A DNA stretch of 64,000 bases. It comes from Firmicutes bacterium TM09-10. Its GTDB lineage: Bacteria > Bacillota > Clostridia > Lachnospirales > Lachnospiraceae. This document shows positions 15,754-24,140 of this stretch, one piece after another (within the stretch, counting starts at the first letter, position 1; each line of letters begins with the position of its first letter). The position numbers were made by a program, and so were the translations under genes. Under the pieces are notes generated by a model. The model did not search any database. It was given only the letters and a program-made list of their open reading frames with translations, and had not been told where the DNA came from. The DNA lies in contig QUKC01000001.1 in assembly GCA_003481005.1 (NCBI GenBank), positions 310,001 through 374,000 of the forward strand, in the 5' to 3' direction.

Positions 15754-16806
15754 TTACACAGCAATTTCATAATGCTCTTTTAACTCATTCATCATACTGT
15801 GTTTAATGTAACCTTCATTCTGCAATCTACCAACCACAATTCCAGGTGCAATGCCTAACATTTTTGCAAATGTTCTTATACTAGTAGTCGAAAATCTTGC
15901 CTTCTCAACAAATTCATCAAAAGCTTCCTTTGATATCAATGTATCCCTCGACCACGCATCTGCATCTTTCTCATCCTGATCAGTTGTTCCATCTATTTGT
16001 CCAATATGTCCTAATACAATATGTGCCAATTCATGGAATAAACTAAACCAAAACTTATCCGCATCTTTTCCTCTAGCGGTAAGTCCTACAACTATTTTAT
16101 TTCCATCCATAAAAGAAGCTCCTTGAAGAAAGGATCCTTTCAAATGTGGCAAAAAAATAAGTGCTATTCCGCATTCAGCTAACATATTCTTTATCCTAGG
16201 GCAAAACTCCTTAGGTTTCAAAACTGTCATGGATCTGATTTCCGGAATAATACTTATCAATCCCCTGATATTAATTGGCGATGTTTCGATACTTCTTGCT
16301 TTGATCTTTGCTTCCTGTGCCCAAGCTAATAATGCAAAATCACTCTTTTCTGTTACCGCAAGTCTTCTACATGCAATTCTAGTAATCTGCTTATTTTCTA
16401 ATAATGATAACTCAACAACCTCAAAATATTTTCTAAGATTAATAACTTTTTCCTTTGAGTCTCTGGTTTCTGGAATCCATCCAAACTTAGCCATTTCACT
16501 GTAAGGTATTTGCTTGGCTAAAGCTTCATCTGCATCCATTGCATTTTCAGCTTCAACTTTTATCAACTTCTCTCTATATACTGCCTCAAGATTATTCCAA
16601 AATTTTGCAGGTACTCCTAATACAACTTCTAATCTAACAGCCACCTCTGGAGTCAGCTGAACCTCACCATTAATGAGCTTGCTAATATGCTTTTCGGACA
16701 TATCCATCCTTGCAGCAAACTCTCTCTGACTCATTCCTTTGTCATTTAGCTGCTCCTTAATTGTCGCTCCGGGTGGTGTTGCAATAAAACTGCGACTTCT
16801 CACCAT
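15754..16806 (-). CDS. HigA-type antitoxin fused to ImmA/IrrE metallopeptidase
   Basis: 350 residues. Residues about 10-70 are a HigA-like helix-turn-helix: GATIKEQLNDKGMSQREFAA, then ISKLINGEVQLTPEVAVRLE. The C-terminal part is an ImmA/IrrE zinc peptidase with the HEXXH site FHELAHIVLGH (about residues 255-265) and a downstream DEKDADAWS segment supplying a metal ligand. Antitoxins of this kind repress their own operon and neutralise the upstream toxin; the peptidase domain may allow regulated cleavage. The gene lies 29 nt after a RelE/HigB-like toxin gene, in the toxin-first order typical of higBA. Both the catalytic and DNA-binding residues look intact. Confidence 0.85.
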   Translation of the reverse strand: MVRSRSFIATPPGATIKEQLNDKGMSQREFAARMDMSEKHISKLINGEVQLTPEVAVRLEVVLGVPAKFWNNLEAVYREKLIKVEAENAMDADEALAKQIPYSEMAKFGWIPETRDSKEKVINLRKYFEVVELSLLENKQITRIACRRLAVTEKSDFALLAWAQEAKIKARSIETSPINIRGLISIIPEIRSMTVLKPKEFCPRIKNMLAECGIALIFLPHLKGSFLQGASFMDGNKIVVGLTARGKDADKFWFSLFHELAHIVLGHIGQIDGTTDQDEKDADAWSRDTLISKEAFDEFVEKARFSTTSIRTFAKMLGIAPGIVVGRLQNEGYIKHSMMNELKEHYEIAV

Positions 16807-16835
16807 AGCGCTACCTCCTATTCACTTTCCTCTTT

Positions 16836-17132
16836 TTAATGGTAATCTACTATCTCCATTATATTCGCCACTTGAATTTCATTTCCATGTTTTTCAAATA
16901 CCAATCTATACGGATGCACCAAGTCAACTGCATATTGCCCTTTCCGATTATTGGTTAATGGATGACACCTTCCAATGTGATATTGGATCATTTCTTCTAC
17001 AGTATTTGCAGCTTCAATTTCTCCTATACGCATTTGGATTTTTTCTGACATTTCATTTCCATATGTTCTATCGGATATCTTGGCATCCGTACAAACCTTT
17101 TCAATCTTCTTATTTTTGTACGTAATATCCAA
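16836..17132 (-). CDS. RelE/HigB-family toxin
   Basis: 98 residues from a TTG start; GGGATG lies upstream. It has the RelE/ParE superfamily shape: an N-terminal KNKKIEKVCTDAKISDRTYG helix, a second helix, then GRCHPLTNNRKGQYAVDLVH and the C-terminal strand PYRLVFEKHGNEIQVANIME. HigB-type toxins cut mRNA in the ribosome; this one is assigned by fold and partner rather than by confirmed catalytic residues. It precedes the HigA-ImmA gene, and a promoter with two cognate-looking operators lies directly upstream. Other possibilities within the superfamily, such as ParE-type gyrase poisons, are not excluded. Confidence 0.8.
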   Translation of the reverse strand: MDITYKNKKIEKVCTDAKISDRTYGNEMSEKIQMRIGEIEAANTVEEMIQYHIGRCHPLTNNRKGQYAVDLVHPYRLVFEKHGNEIQVANIMEIVDYH

Positions 17133-17149
17133 TACATCATCCCTTTTTT

Positions 17150-17226
17150 AAATTTACCTTTGAGGTAAATTTATAATAGCGCACAGGAGCAAATTAGTCA
17201 ATCTATAAATTTACCTCAGAGGTAAA
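17150..17226 (-). promoter_or_regulatory. higBA promoter flanked by two palindromic operators
   Basis: On the minus strand TTGACT (17196-17201) and TATTAT (17173-17178) are separated by exactly 17 nt. One palindrome, AAATTTACC-N5-GGTAAATTT (17150-17172), lies just downstream of the -10 box. A second, TTTACC-N5-GGTAAA (17210-17226), lies just upstream of the -35 box. Their centres are 57 bp apart. Binding of the HigA-like protein to both would close the promoter, the usual autoregulation of toxin-antitoxin operons. Confidence 0.75.
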
Positions 17227-17246
17227 CTAATAGTATAATAATACCA

Positions 17247-17723
17247 CTACCGGTCATGCCAGCGATCCCCACGCTTCGCATGAATCTATGAATGACATGA
17301 CTTACACAAAGCAATCAGATTGCTCCGATCATGTGTGCCACCTTCACTCAAATGTGAACTTCCTATAAAACTAACTCTCGATAAGCAGAAATGGCGTATT
17401 TCCTATATTTTCAGCAAAAAACGAAGAGTTAATTAGCTCTCATAAAATTACTGCCAAATATGCTGTAAATGGCTTAAAATAAGCATTTTAAGAAAACGAG
17501 AGTTAAAATATCAGGAAGTTCACATCAAAGGAAGCTTGTGATGTATCTCCTCCACCAGAACTGCAAGTCCACGCTCAAAGCATAACTCACAGAACGGATG
17601 CTCTGCATCATACTTGTCACGGATTCTCTTCCACTGGATGCGATGTACTGTTCTATAAGAAACATTCAGCTGCTTTTTACCTGGATCCGGCTTCAAGTAA
17701 AGCCTCTTTTCATTCTGTTTCAA
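17247..17723 (-). pseudogene. HNH endonuclease gene, broken by a MITE and a stop codon
   Basis: The N-terminal part (17525-17723) starts at a TTG after GGGGAG and reads QWKRIRDKYDAEHPFCELCF, then EEIHHKLPL. The C-terminal part (17247-17347) reads SEGGTHDRSNLIALCKSCHS, a stop, then IHAKRGDRWH. Together they give the Cys pairs and the HH...N...H order of phage-type HNH nucleases. A 172-bp element splits the gene between the two parts. Removing the element with one copy of the TCAAA duplication restores the frame (HHKLPLSEGGTHD). An in-frame TAG in place of the Arg expected before IHA is a second lesion. The gene is therefore dead. Confidence 0.8.
17353..17524. mobile_element. 172-bp MITE-like element with TCAAA target duplication
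   Basis: The ends TGTGAACTTCCT and AGGAAGTTCACA are perfect 12-bp inverted repeats; just inside them TAACTCTCG and CGAGAGTTA form a second inverted pair. The element is AT-rich and non-coding. It is flanked by TCAAA on both sides (17348-17352 and 17525-17529), a 5-bp target-site duplication. It sits inside the HNH gene, whose reading frame is restored by precise removal. No second copy or matching transposase is seen in the window, so it was probably mobilised in trans. Confidence 0.85.
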
Positions 17724-17748
17724 TCTTGTCGAGCTCCCCGATCTTAGC

Positions 17749-18150
17749 TTATTTCATATACCCTTGAATTTTATCTATCAATGTAATATCTGCCGGTAAC
17801 CAGGCAACACTGTCTAACTGATCCCTTGTAAGCCATTTTGCCGCCTCTGCCTCTTTTAACTCAAGATGGCCTTTTGTAACCTCCGCCCAAAAACAATCCA
17901 TCGAAAGATGAAAGGTTGGATAATCAAATTCAATTGTATCGATCCATTCACCGACCTTAATTTCTGTATCCAGTTCTTCCATAATTTCTCTTACAAGAGC
18001 CTGCTGCGGTGTTTCTCCCGGTTCTACTTTTCCACCCGGAAATTCCCAGCCCCCTTTTAATTCTCCATAACCTCGTGCCGTCGCAAATATTTTATTCTTC
18101 TCTTTTATGTTGTCGCAAATAACCGCTGCAACTACTTTGATTGTTTTCAT
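17749..18150 (-). CDS. NUDIX hydrolase, MutT-like
   Basis: 133 residues from an ATG with GGAGG 10 nt upstream; an earlier ATG overlaps the helicase stop and lacks a good site. The NUDIX box is complete: GGKVEPGETPQQALVREIME followed by EL. The opening TIKVVAAVICD and the size fit 8-oxo-dGTP diphosphatases of the MutT group, but substrate is not certain. It follows the PLD-helicase-DUF3427 gene by 20 nt in the same direction, so the two are an operon. From memory, pairing of a NUDIX protein with this helicase type recurs in other genomes. Confidence 0.85.
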   Translation of the reverse strand: MKTIKVVAAVICDNIKEKNKIFATARGYGELKGGWEFPGGKVEPGETPQQALVREIMEELDTEIKVGEWIDTIEFDYPTFHLSMDCFWAEVTKGHLELKEAEAAKWLTRDQLDSVAWLPADITLIDKIQGYMK

Positions 18151-18170
18151 GTCTTTTATTCCTCCAACCA

Positions 18171-21143
18171 TTATGCCATAATATGTGACTGTAAGTATCT
18201 TAATAAATCCTCGCGCACTGCATGATGCATTTTCATAGTGACCTTCGTAATTGGCTGCATGCGGCCACGATTATCTTCCTTTTGGGCATTTCTGGCTTCT
18301 AATACATCAAATTGTCCCATATAGTAGAAGCTGGTCTCCGCATCTGATTTTTTTACAAATAAATGCTTTCTATCTGCTCCAAGTACATCCTTCATATAGG
18401 AACTATCCAGACCTTTCCCAATCTGAGAATCCCATTTAAAAATCAGATTATCTTCAAAGGCATCTGCATAATCCGGTTTTCCATCGACATAGTTTTTTTC
18501 ATCCTGACTTTCTTCTTTGTGATAGGTAATAAAAATAAAAACATCATTTTCAATTCGTTTCATACCATACATAATAGAAGATAAATCCCTACCACAATTC
18601 ATAAGAAGGCTTACATCTCTTCTGGAATACTTTTCATATAATACAAATGGATCCTCCGATTTTAGCCCCGGTAAATATTTTTCCTTATATCTGGCAATGC
18701 CGACTTTTATAATATCTTCTACCTGTGTATAGAACGGAATATGTGTAAGCCTCTCCGTATAGCTTTGCAGTCTTTTGATCATTCCTGCCGGATCGTTTTC
18801 CAGAATATCAATCTGACAATATTTCTGATATTCTGCTTCTTTACTTACAAAATGTCCCTGCAGCACCTGGACTGCTTCCTTTACCCGGGATGTGCTGATT
18901 TCAATTCCATAAGTATTTTGATACTCTTTTATAAAATCTGCCACCGCGATATGATCTCTATGGAGCAATTGACTTAATATTACAAGCTCATCAGGACGCA
19001 CTCCAGAAAGAACTGTTTTGGACAAATACTCCAGCGTTAATTTCTCCTGTTCGTTTAGCACATTCTTGTATTTATCCTGTTCCATCGCCACCATAAAGGC
19101 ATCATATGTCTTATATTCTCTGATAATTACCAGTGGGTCAATTTCCTGATTTTCATAGAAATCATACAGAAGCGGAACCCGTCCTAACCGATTCTTCAAA
19201 GAAACATAGCTTTCTTTGATCAGTGTTTTCATCCCTTTGATCTTGTCGATAGACTTAAATATCTTATCCTTGGAAATCTCATCAAAATGAACCGTTGATG
19301 CACCGGGTATTGTACTATTCCCACTGATTACATATTTGCGGATTACATCCGCGTTATAGGAACGGTCTCCTGATAAAGCTACCGGAATCATAAAGTTATT
19401 ATTGTAGTTTCCGATAAAGTCCAAAATAACAACGTATTCTTTTCCAGGCGCCTTTCTAAGTCCTCGTCCCAGCTGCTGAATGAATACAATCGGAGACTGG
19501 GTCGGCCTAAGCATAATAACCTGATTCACCTCAACGATATCCACGCCTTCATTTAATATATCTCGTGAAAAAATATAATCTAAAGGCTGCATCTCTTGCG
19601 TTGCATCCGTTTCCTCCATTGCCAGTCTCTCAAATGCTTCCTGCCGTTTTTCTTCACTGTCCTTACCGCTAAGAGCAACTGTACGATATCCGCATGCATT
19701 AAACTTTCTCGACAACTCTTCGCACTCTTTTACACGACTGCAAAAAATAAGCCCTTTTACACGCTCACCGCTATATCCGTAATACTCTGACTGCTCAATG
19801 ATATGCCTTACTCGCTCATCACTGGTAAGCTGATTGAATTCTTCCTCTGTCAGCTTTGCCGCCTGCAATGTTCTGTCGTCCAGAGAAATAATCTCACTGA
19901 TGCCAAAATAATGAAATGGACAAAGCAGATTATCTTCCATTGCCTGCTGCAACCGGATTTCATGGGCGATTTGATAATGGAAAATCTCATATATATTTTT
20001 ACCTTCCTGATTATCCTCCCTTTTATCCGGTGTCGCAGTCATTCCCAAAAACAACTTCGGCTTAAAATAATGAATGACTTTTGTGTAAATATTGTTGGAA
20101 CTATGATGAGCCTCATCCAGAATAATGCAGTCAAAGTCATTTGGCTGGTACTGGAACAAATGTGTGTCTCTATTCAAGGTCTCTACTGTTGCAAAAACAT
20201 AATCTTTCTCATATTCATAGGAACCAGCTCCCACTAATCCCATTGTCACTTTTTTATCAAAAACTTTTTCAAAGGAGTTTTTTGCCTGCTTTGCAAGTGT
20301 TACTCGATGAACCAAAAATAGCACTCTTTTAAAGCCAAGCTCACGCATAGCAAATGCAGAGGCATATGTCTTTCCCGTTCCCGTAGCTGATATAAGTAAC
20401 GCCCGCTCTTCCCCTCGCTCCAGAATCTTTCTCAAATTTGCAATAAATCTCTCCTGCATGGAGTTTGGCTTTAATCTATATTTTTCCAGCGACAGGATTT
20501 CTTCGCTTTTTGCGATTTCTCTCTGGTGTTTTACGATATTATAACGTTCTTTGTAAACTTCATAAAAATCATCATAGGGCAAAGCATACTCACAGTCCCA
20601 AAGATTCTGAAACTCGTATACAATTTCTTCTGCAATCTCGCCACTTTCTGTAGAAATCAGTTTTGTATTCCATTCTTTATTTACCGTCAACGCCGCACTT
20701 GTCATATTGGAACTTCCGATGATGATCCGGTAAATTTCTTCTTTTTTGAAAATATATCCCTTTGTATGAAACCCATTTCCTGCTGCTTCCACATCGTACA
20801 TCTTCAATGTAATATTTTTTAATCCATTGAGTTTCTCAAGTGCTCTCGGTTCGCTGAAATTCAGGTAATTTGTCGTAAGGATCTGCCCCTTAACGCCCTT
20901 TTTTTCAAGCTCTTTTAGCGTCTGCAGGAGTGGTGTCACACCGCCCAACGTGATAAATGCAACGCTGATCTGAAACTCTTCGCAGCACAACAGCTCATCC
21001 TCCACGGATGAAATAACCTTCTTCCCCTCTTCCGGATTATTCGATACAAATGCCGGCTTATACGCTAGATTTGCTGCAGAAGAACCATTTATATAAGCGG
21101 CGCTCAGGCCGCTTTTCAATTCATTGATCACATTCGCATTCAC
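18171..21143 (-). CDS. PLD-nuclease-like / DEAD-box helicase / DUF3427 protein
   Basis: 990 residues from a GTG start with AGAGGA upstream. Residues about 30-200 form a phospholipase D-like domain with one HxK motif (FHTKGYIF) and IIIGSSNMT, as in PLD-type nucleases. Residues about 225-620 are a superfamily II helicase: Walker A SATGTGKTYAS (about 255), motif II ILDEAHH (about 341), motif III GMTATPDKRED, and motif VI QQLGRGLRKAPGKEY (about 555). The C-terminal 350 residues match DUF3427 in size and position. The combination suggests DNA cleavage coupled to translocation. With a NUDIX partner and an accessory setting it is a reasonable defence candidate, but this is inference. Confidence 0.88.
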   Translation of the reverse strand: MNANVINELKSGLSAAYINGSSAANLAYKPAFVSNNPEEGKKVISSVEDELLCCEEFQISVAFITLGGVTPLLQTLKELEKKGVKGQILTTNYLNFSEPRALEKLNGLKNITLKMYDVEAAGNGFHTKGYIFKKEEIYRIIIGSSNMTSAALTVNKEWNTKLISTESGEIAEEIVYEFQNLWDCEYALPYDDFYEVYKERYNIVKHQREIAKSEEILSLEKYRLKPNSMQERFIANLRKILERGEERALLISATGTGKTYASAFAMRELGFKRVLFLVHRVTLAKQAKNSFEKVFDKKVTMGLVGAGSYEYEKDYVFATVETLNRDTHLFQYQPNDFDCIILDEAHHSSNNIYTKVIHYFKPKLFLGMTATPDKREDNQEGKNIYEIFHYQIAHEIRLQQAMEDNLLCPFHYFGISEIISLDDRTLQAAKLTEEEFNQLTSDERVRHIIEQSEYYGYSGERVKGLIFCSRVKECEELSRKFNACGYRTVALSGKDSEEKRQEAFERLAMEETDATQEMQPLDYIFSRDILNEGVDIVEVNQVIMLRPTQSPIVFIQQLGRGLRKAPGKEYVVILDFIGNYNNNFMIPVALSGDRSYNADVIRKYVISGNSTIPGASTVHFDEISKDKIFKSIDKIKGMKTLIKESYVSLKNRLGRVPLLYDFYENQEIDPLVIIREYKTYDAFMVAMEQDKYKNVLNEQEKLTLEYLSKTVLSGVRPDELVILSQLLHRDHIAVADFIKEYQNTYGIEISTSRVKEAVQVLQGHFVSKEAEYQKYCQIDILENDPAGMIKRLQSYTERLTHIPFYTQVEDIIKVGIARYKEKYLPGLKSEDPFVLYEKYSRRDVSLLMNCGRDLSSIMYGMKRIENDVFIFITYHKEESQDEKNYVDGKPDYADAFEDNLIFKWDSQIGKGLDSSYMKDVLGADRKHLFVKKSDAETSFYYMGQFDVLEARNAQKEDNRGRMQPITKVTMKMHHAVREDLLRYLQSHIMA

Positions 21144-21207
21144 CGATCTAATTCTTCCTCTTATTTCAAATTTTTAAACGCCTGTTAAAAAGAATCTCTT
21201 GTTCTTT

Positions 21208-21236
21208 ATTATACCTTACATATAATAAATTGTCAT
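21208..21236 (-). promoter_or_regulatory. Promoter of the DUF3427 helicase-NUDIX operon
   Basis: On the minus strand ATGACA and a consensus TATAAT are separated by 17 nt, about 65 nt upstream of the GTG start. Confidence 0.6.
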
Positions 21237-21313
21237 AAATAACTTCCCTGAAATCCGATTTCTATTTCTGTTACCACAACATTGTGTATTCTTTTCCACA
21301 GCAGTATCATCTG

Positions 21314-22681
21314 CTACATTTTTGAAATAATTTGTCTCGCAACATATACTCCACTTGCCGAAGCGTGAGACAGAGAATGCGTAATACCGCTGCCATCACC
21401 AATAATATAAAGTCCTTCATGGCGAGTCATCAGGTTGTGGTCCAGCTCCACTTCCATGTTGTAGAATTTTACCTCTACACCATACAGCAAGGTATCATCA
21501 CTGGCAGTTCCCGGTGCAATTTTGTCCAGGGCATAGATCATTTCAATGATACCATCTAATAAACGTTTCGGAAGGACAAGGCTCAGATCACCTGCCGCTG
21601 CATTTAAAGTCGGAACAGTAAAGGATTCGCTGATTCTTTCTTCTGTACTTCTACGGCCTTTGATCAAATCCCCAAAACGCTGGACAATCACGCCGCCACC
21701 CAGCATATTGCTTAATCGAGCAATACTTTCTCCGTATCCATTCGAATCTTTGAAAGGCTCTGAAAAATGCTTTGCAACAAGCAACGCAAAGTTTGTGTTA
21801 TTTGTCTGCTTTGCCGGATCCTCATAGCTGTGGCCGTTAACAGTAACAATGCCATTTGTATTTTCGTTTACGACTTCTCCTTTTGGATTCATACAGAAGG
21901 TACGCACCAAATCTTCATACTTTGAGGTTCTGTACACAATCTTGCTTTCATATAATTCATCCGTCAGATGTGCAAAGATTCCTGCCGGAAGTTCCACTCG
22001 AACTCCGATATCCACGCGATTCGAATTCGTATTAATATCCAGATCCCGACAGACATTTTCCATCCATTTACTTCCACTGCGCCCTGCGGAAATAACGCAT
22101 TCTTTACCATCATAACAGGAATCTTCATGATAGATTCGATATCCGCTATCCAGTTTTTCTACTTTATCAATGAAACAATTGAAATGAAAATCAATCTTTT
22201 CTTTCAGATGATCATATAAACGTTCCAACACAATATAGTTAATATCTGTTCCCAAATGGCGAACCGAAGCATCCAGTAAATGTAACCCGTTTTGCATGCA
22301 ACGCGTCTTCAGGCTTGATCCTGCAGTAGAATACAGTTTTGTTCCTTCTCCACCAAAAGCAAGGTTGATCTTGTCTACATATTCCATTAATTCTAATGCA
22401 GATTTTTTACCAATATATTCGTATAGCGTCCCACCAAAATCATTGGTGATATTATATTTACCATCTGAAAATGCGCCTGCTCCTCCAAAACCACTCATGA
22501 TAGAACAGTTTTTACAATGAATACAGGATTTCACTTTGTCACCATCAATCGGACAGTGGCGTTTTGTTAATTCATTTCCCATTTCAAAAACAGCAATTTT
22601 TAAATCCGGTCTTTTCTCTAATAATTCGTACGCAGTAAATATTCCTCCCGGTCCTGCACCTACAATTACAACATCGTACAT
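21314..22681 (-). CDS. FAD-dependent oxidoreductase under riboswitch control
   Basis: 455 residues. The ATG has GGAGG 7 nt upstream; a longer in-frame start would begin inside the riboswitch terminator region. The N-terminus has the dinucleotide-binding motif DVVIVGAGPGGIFTAYELLE. A Cys cluster follows (CPIDGDKVKSCIHCKNCSIM), then SGFGGAGAFSDGK. The C-terminus carries a second FAD-contacting motif, GLYIIGDGSGITHSLSHAS. This matches the clostridial NAD(FAD)-utilizing dehydrogenase group, whose substrate is not established. A purine-type riboswitch upstream suggests a role connected with purine metabolism or uptake. Nothing in the sequence suggests damage. Confidence 0.8.
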   Translation of the reverse strand: MYDVVIVGAGPGGIFTAYELLEKRPDLKIAVFEMGNELTKRHCPIDGDKVKSCIHCKNCSIMSGFGGAGAFSDGKYNITNDFGGTLYEYIGKKSALELMEYVDKINLAFGGEGTKLYSTAGSSLKTRCMQNGLHLLDASVRHLGTDINYIVLERLYDHLKEKIDFHFNCFIDKVEKLDSGYRIYHEDSCYDGKECVISAGRSGSKWMENVCRDLDINTNSNRVDIGVRVELPAGIFAHLTDELYESKIVYRTSKYEDLVRTFCMNPKGEVVNENTNGIVTVNGHSYEDPAKQTNNTNFALLVAKHFSEPFKDSNGYGESIARLSNMLGGGVIVQRFGDLIKGRRSTEERISESFTVPTLNAAAGDLSLVLPKRLLDGIIEMIYALDKIAPGTASDDTLLYGVEVKFYNMEVELDHNLMTRHEGLYIIGDGSGITHSLSHASASGVYVARQIISKM

Positions 22682-22711
22682 TATGTTTCCTCCCATACAA
22701 TATTCCTTCAC

Positions 22712-22800
22712 AAAAAAAGGTTGACTACGTAACATGTAGTCAACCAGTTTGGCGGTTGGTAGAAACGTCTGCCCATTTTGCAGACTTATACTCGAGCAAT
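22712..22800 (-). promoter_or_regulatory. Purine (guanine-type) riboswitch with transcription terminator
   Basis: On the minus strand the core matches the purine aptamer: TATAAG, then P2 TCTGC/GCAGA with an AATGG loop, then the invariant GTTTCTACC, then P3 AACC/GGTT, then GACTAC, whose C predicts guanine rather than adenine. The P1 helix is short, with one mismatch. The terminator GGTTGACTAC/GTAGTCAACC followed by TTTTTTT (22712-22745) shares the GGTT and GACTAC bases with P3 and J3/1. Aptamer and terminator therefore cannot form fully together, which suggests ligand-dependent control, but the direction is unclear. It lies about 30 nt upstream of the flavoprotein gene. Confidence 0.8.
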
Positions 22801-22849
22801 TATACCTGAAATAGCATTCTAATGCAAGAGAATAAGCTTTTTTATTTAC

Positions 22850-23207
22850 AGATGACCGGCTGTCCAGTCGGTATTAAGATTTTTCGTTATCTGGTCGCAA
22901 AACTTCGCCGGGTATCCCCATTTTATCATAATGCCATCGCTTTAAAACCTTCCATCGTCGTATAAAGCATCAAAGTCATGTCCATCCCAACGGTAATTTG
23001 CAAATACAGGAAGCTATTATTTTGCTTAATGTGCGGCGTATGAATAATATCCGCAACCGTGCGGAGGAAATCATTCTTCATGAACTGGTCTATGATGAGA
23101 GTGGAGGAAGATTTTGGTGAGTCTATGAAAGTTTACAGGCTGTGCTTTTAGGCCGTCTCACAATGGCAGTGCCCCTTGCATCATTTTATTATGCGGTACG
23201 CCCAACT
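22850..23207. other. Decayed intergenic region, no intact gene
   Basis: About 350 nt of degenerate sequence. On the plus strand a short open stretch ends VRRMNNIRNRAEEIILHELV before a stop at about 23118, and another reads MAVPLASFYYAVRPT. Both look like tails of lost genes that I cannot name. No RNA gene or promoter is evident. Confidence 0.35.
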
Positions 23208-23648
23208 TTAGAGTAAGCCTAAATAGCGTAATCCCTTTTCTATTCCATTATCATCAATATCAGCTGTAACATAATCTGCAACACTTTTTACAAAATCGTC
23301 GGCATTTCGCATAGCAATGCCTTCTTGGACATATCGTAACATTTCTATATCATCAGTGCTGCTGTGGAAAAACTTTAAAATTTCTCCTGTTTCTTTTATT
23401 GGATTTTCATAGAACACATTGCCTTTCAAATCGTAACAAAGTTGACCATTTAGCGTAATATAGGCGTCAAACTTTATATCATTAACAGGCAATCTATCTA
23501 TTTCTGTCGAATGTCGCCCTGTTGCAATTACTCTATCTACATGAATATCTGACAATTGGTACAATGCCTGTCTTGTGCTGATTGGAACGTCTTTTATACG
23601 GTGCGATAAAATTGTTCCATCAATATCAAAAAAAATAGCTTTAACCAT
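23208..23648 (-). pseudogene. HAD-family (Cof-type) phosphatase with internal in-frame deletion
   Basis: 146 residues against a usual length of about 260. The start (ATG with GGAGG upstream) reads VKAIFFDIDGTILSHRIKDV, the HAD motif I, then VIATGRHSTEIDRLPVNDIK and AYITLNGQLCYD. Near residue 96 the sequence jumps from FFHSSTDD to IEMLRYVQEGIAMRNADDFV, which in Cof-type enzymes follows the motif IV GDGENDIEML. So the cap domain, the motif III Lys and the first part of motif IV are gone. The frame is intact, so a short protein could be made, but it lacks essential catalytic residues and is best called a pseudogene. Confidence 0.8.
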
Positions 23649-23952
23649 AATACCTCCGCAACTCTGAATAATCCGGTCTCCATGTCCCCACTGTCCGGAG
23701 CTGCGGAAACATACAGCTTTTGTATGATGCAGGTCTTCTGTGACAGCTGCTGGCTCGCCATTAACCGGCTGAAATGTACCAATGAGAAATGCGAAGGCTT
23801 CATAATGAACTGCCAGACTGTATGATTTCATACAAGCATTATGATCCTGATATCATAGAGGATGTGGTGGATCAGCCAAAATGAAGCAAACATAGGCGGA
23901 CAGATGAGATCGTTGGAGAAGCAATCCAGCTGAAGCAGGAAGTGCCAAAGAG

Positions 23953-24072
23953 AAGTGTCCGCCAGAGAAATTCGAGACCAGCCTTTGGAGTGGCTTGGTG
24001 GACTTTGCGACTGTATATGCAAAGGACGATATCCGCTTCCCCTTCAAAACGGGACAGGAAATCCGGGCATAA
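23953..24072 (+). pseudogene. C-terminal tail of a large serine recombinase (remnant)
   Basis: The last 39 codons read KCPPEKFETSLWSGLVDFAT, then VYAKDDIRFPFKTGQEIRA, closely resembling the C-termini of large serine recombinases of Tn/ICE elements in Clostridia. Upstream the frame is broken, though a further piece (YDPDIIEDVVDQP at about 23.85 kb) may belong to the same gene. The stretch back to 23.65 kb also contains a Cys-rich fragment (CDSCWLAINRLKCTNEKC) on the plus strand. It is evidence that a mobile element once occupied this spot. Confidence 0.6.
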
Positions 24073-24077
24073 GGCTC

Positions 24078-24121
24078 AAAAGGAACTCCTCACTACCATG
24101 ATGGCGGTGAGGTGTTCTTTT
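24078..24121. terminator. Bidirectional terminator between the recombinase remnant and hcp
   Basis: AAAAGGAAC-CCTCAC pairs with GTGAGG-GTTCTTTT around ACCATGATGGC. T-runs on both strands let it stop both the plus-strand remnant and the minus-strand hcp transcript, which ends about 20 nt away. Confidence 0.7.
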
Positions 24122-24140
24122 GCGTGTTTTCTATAACTTT

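Noticed and set aside
15600..24000. Search for a second copy of the tRNA-Arg 3' end as attachment site
   Set aside because: No match to the 3' part of the tRNA was found by eye in the accessory region, so no att site is claimed.
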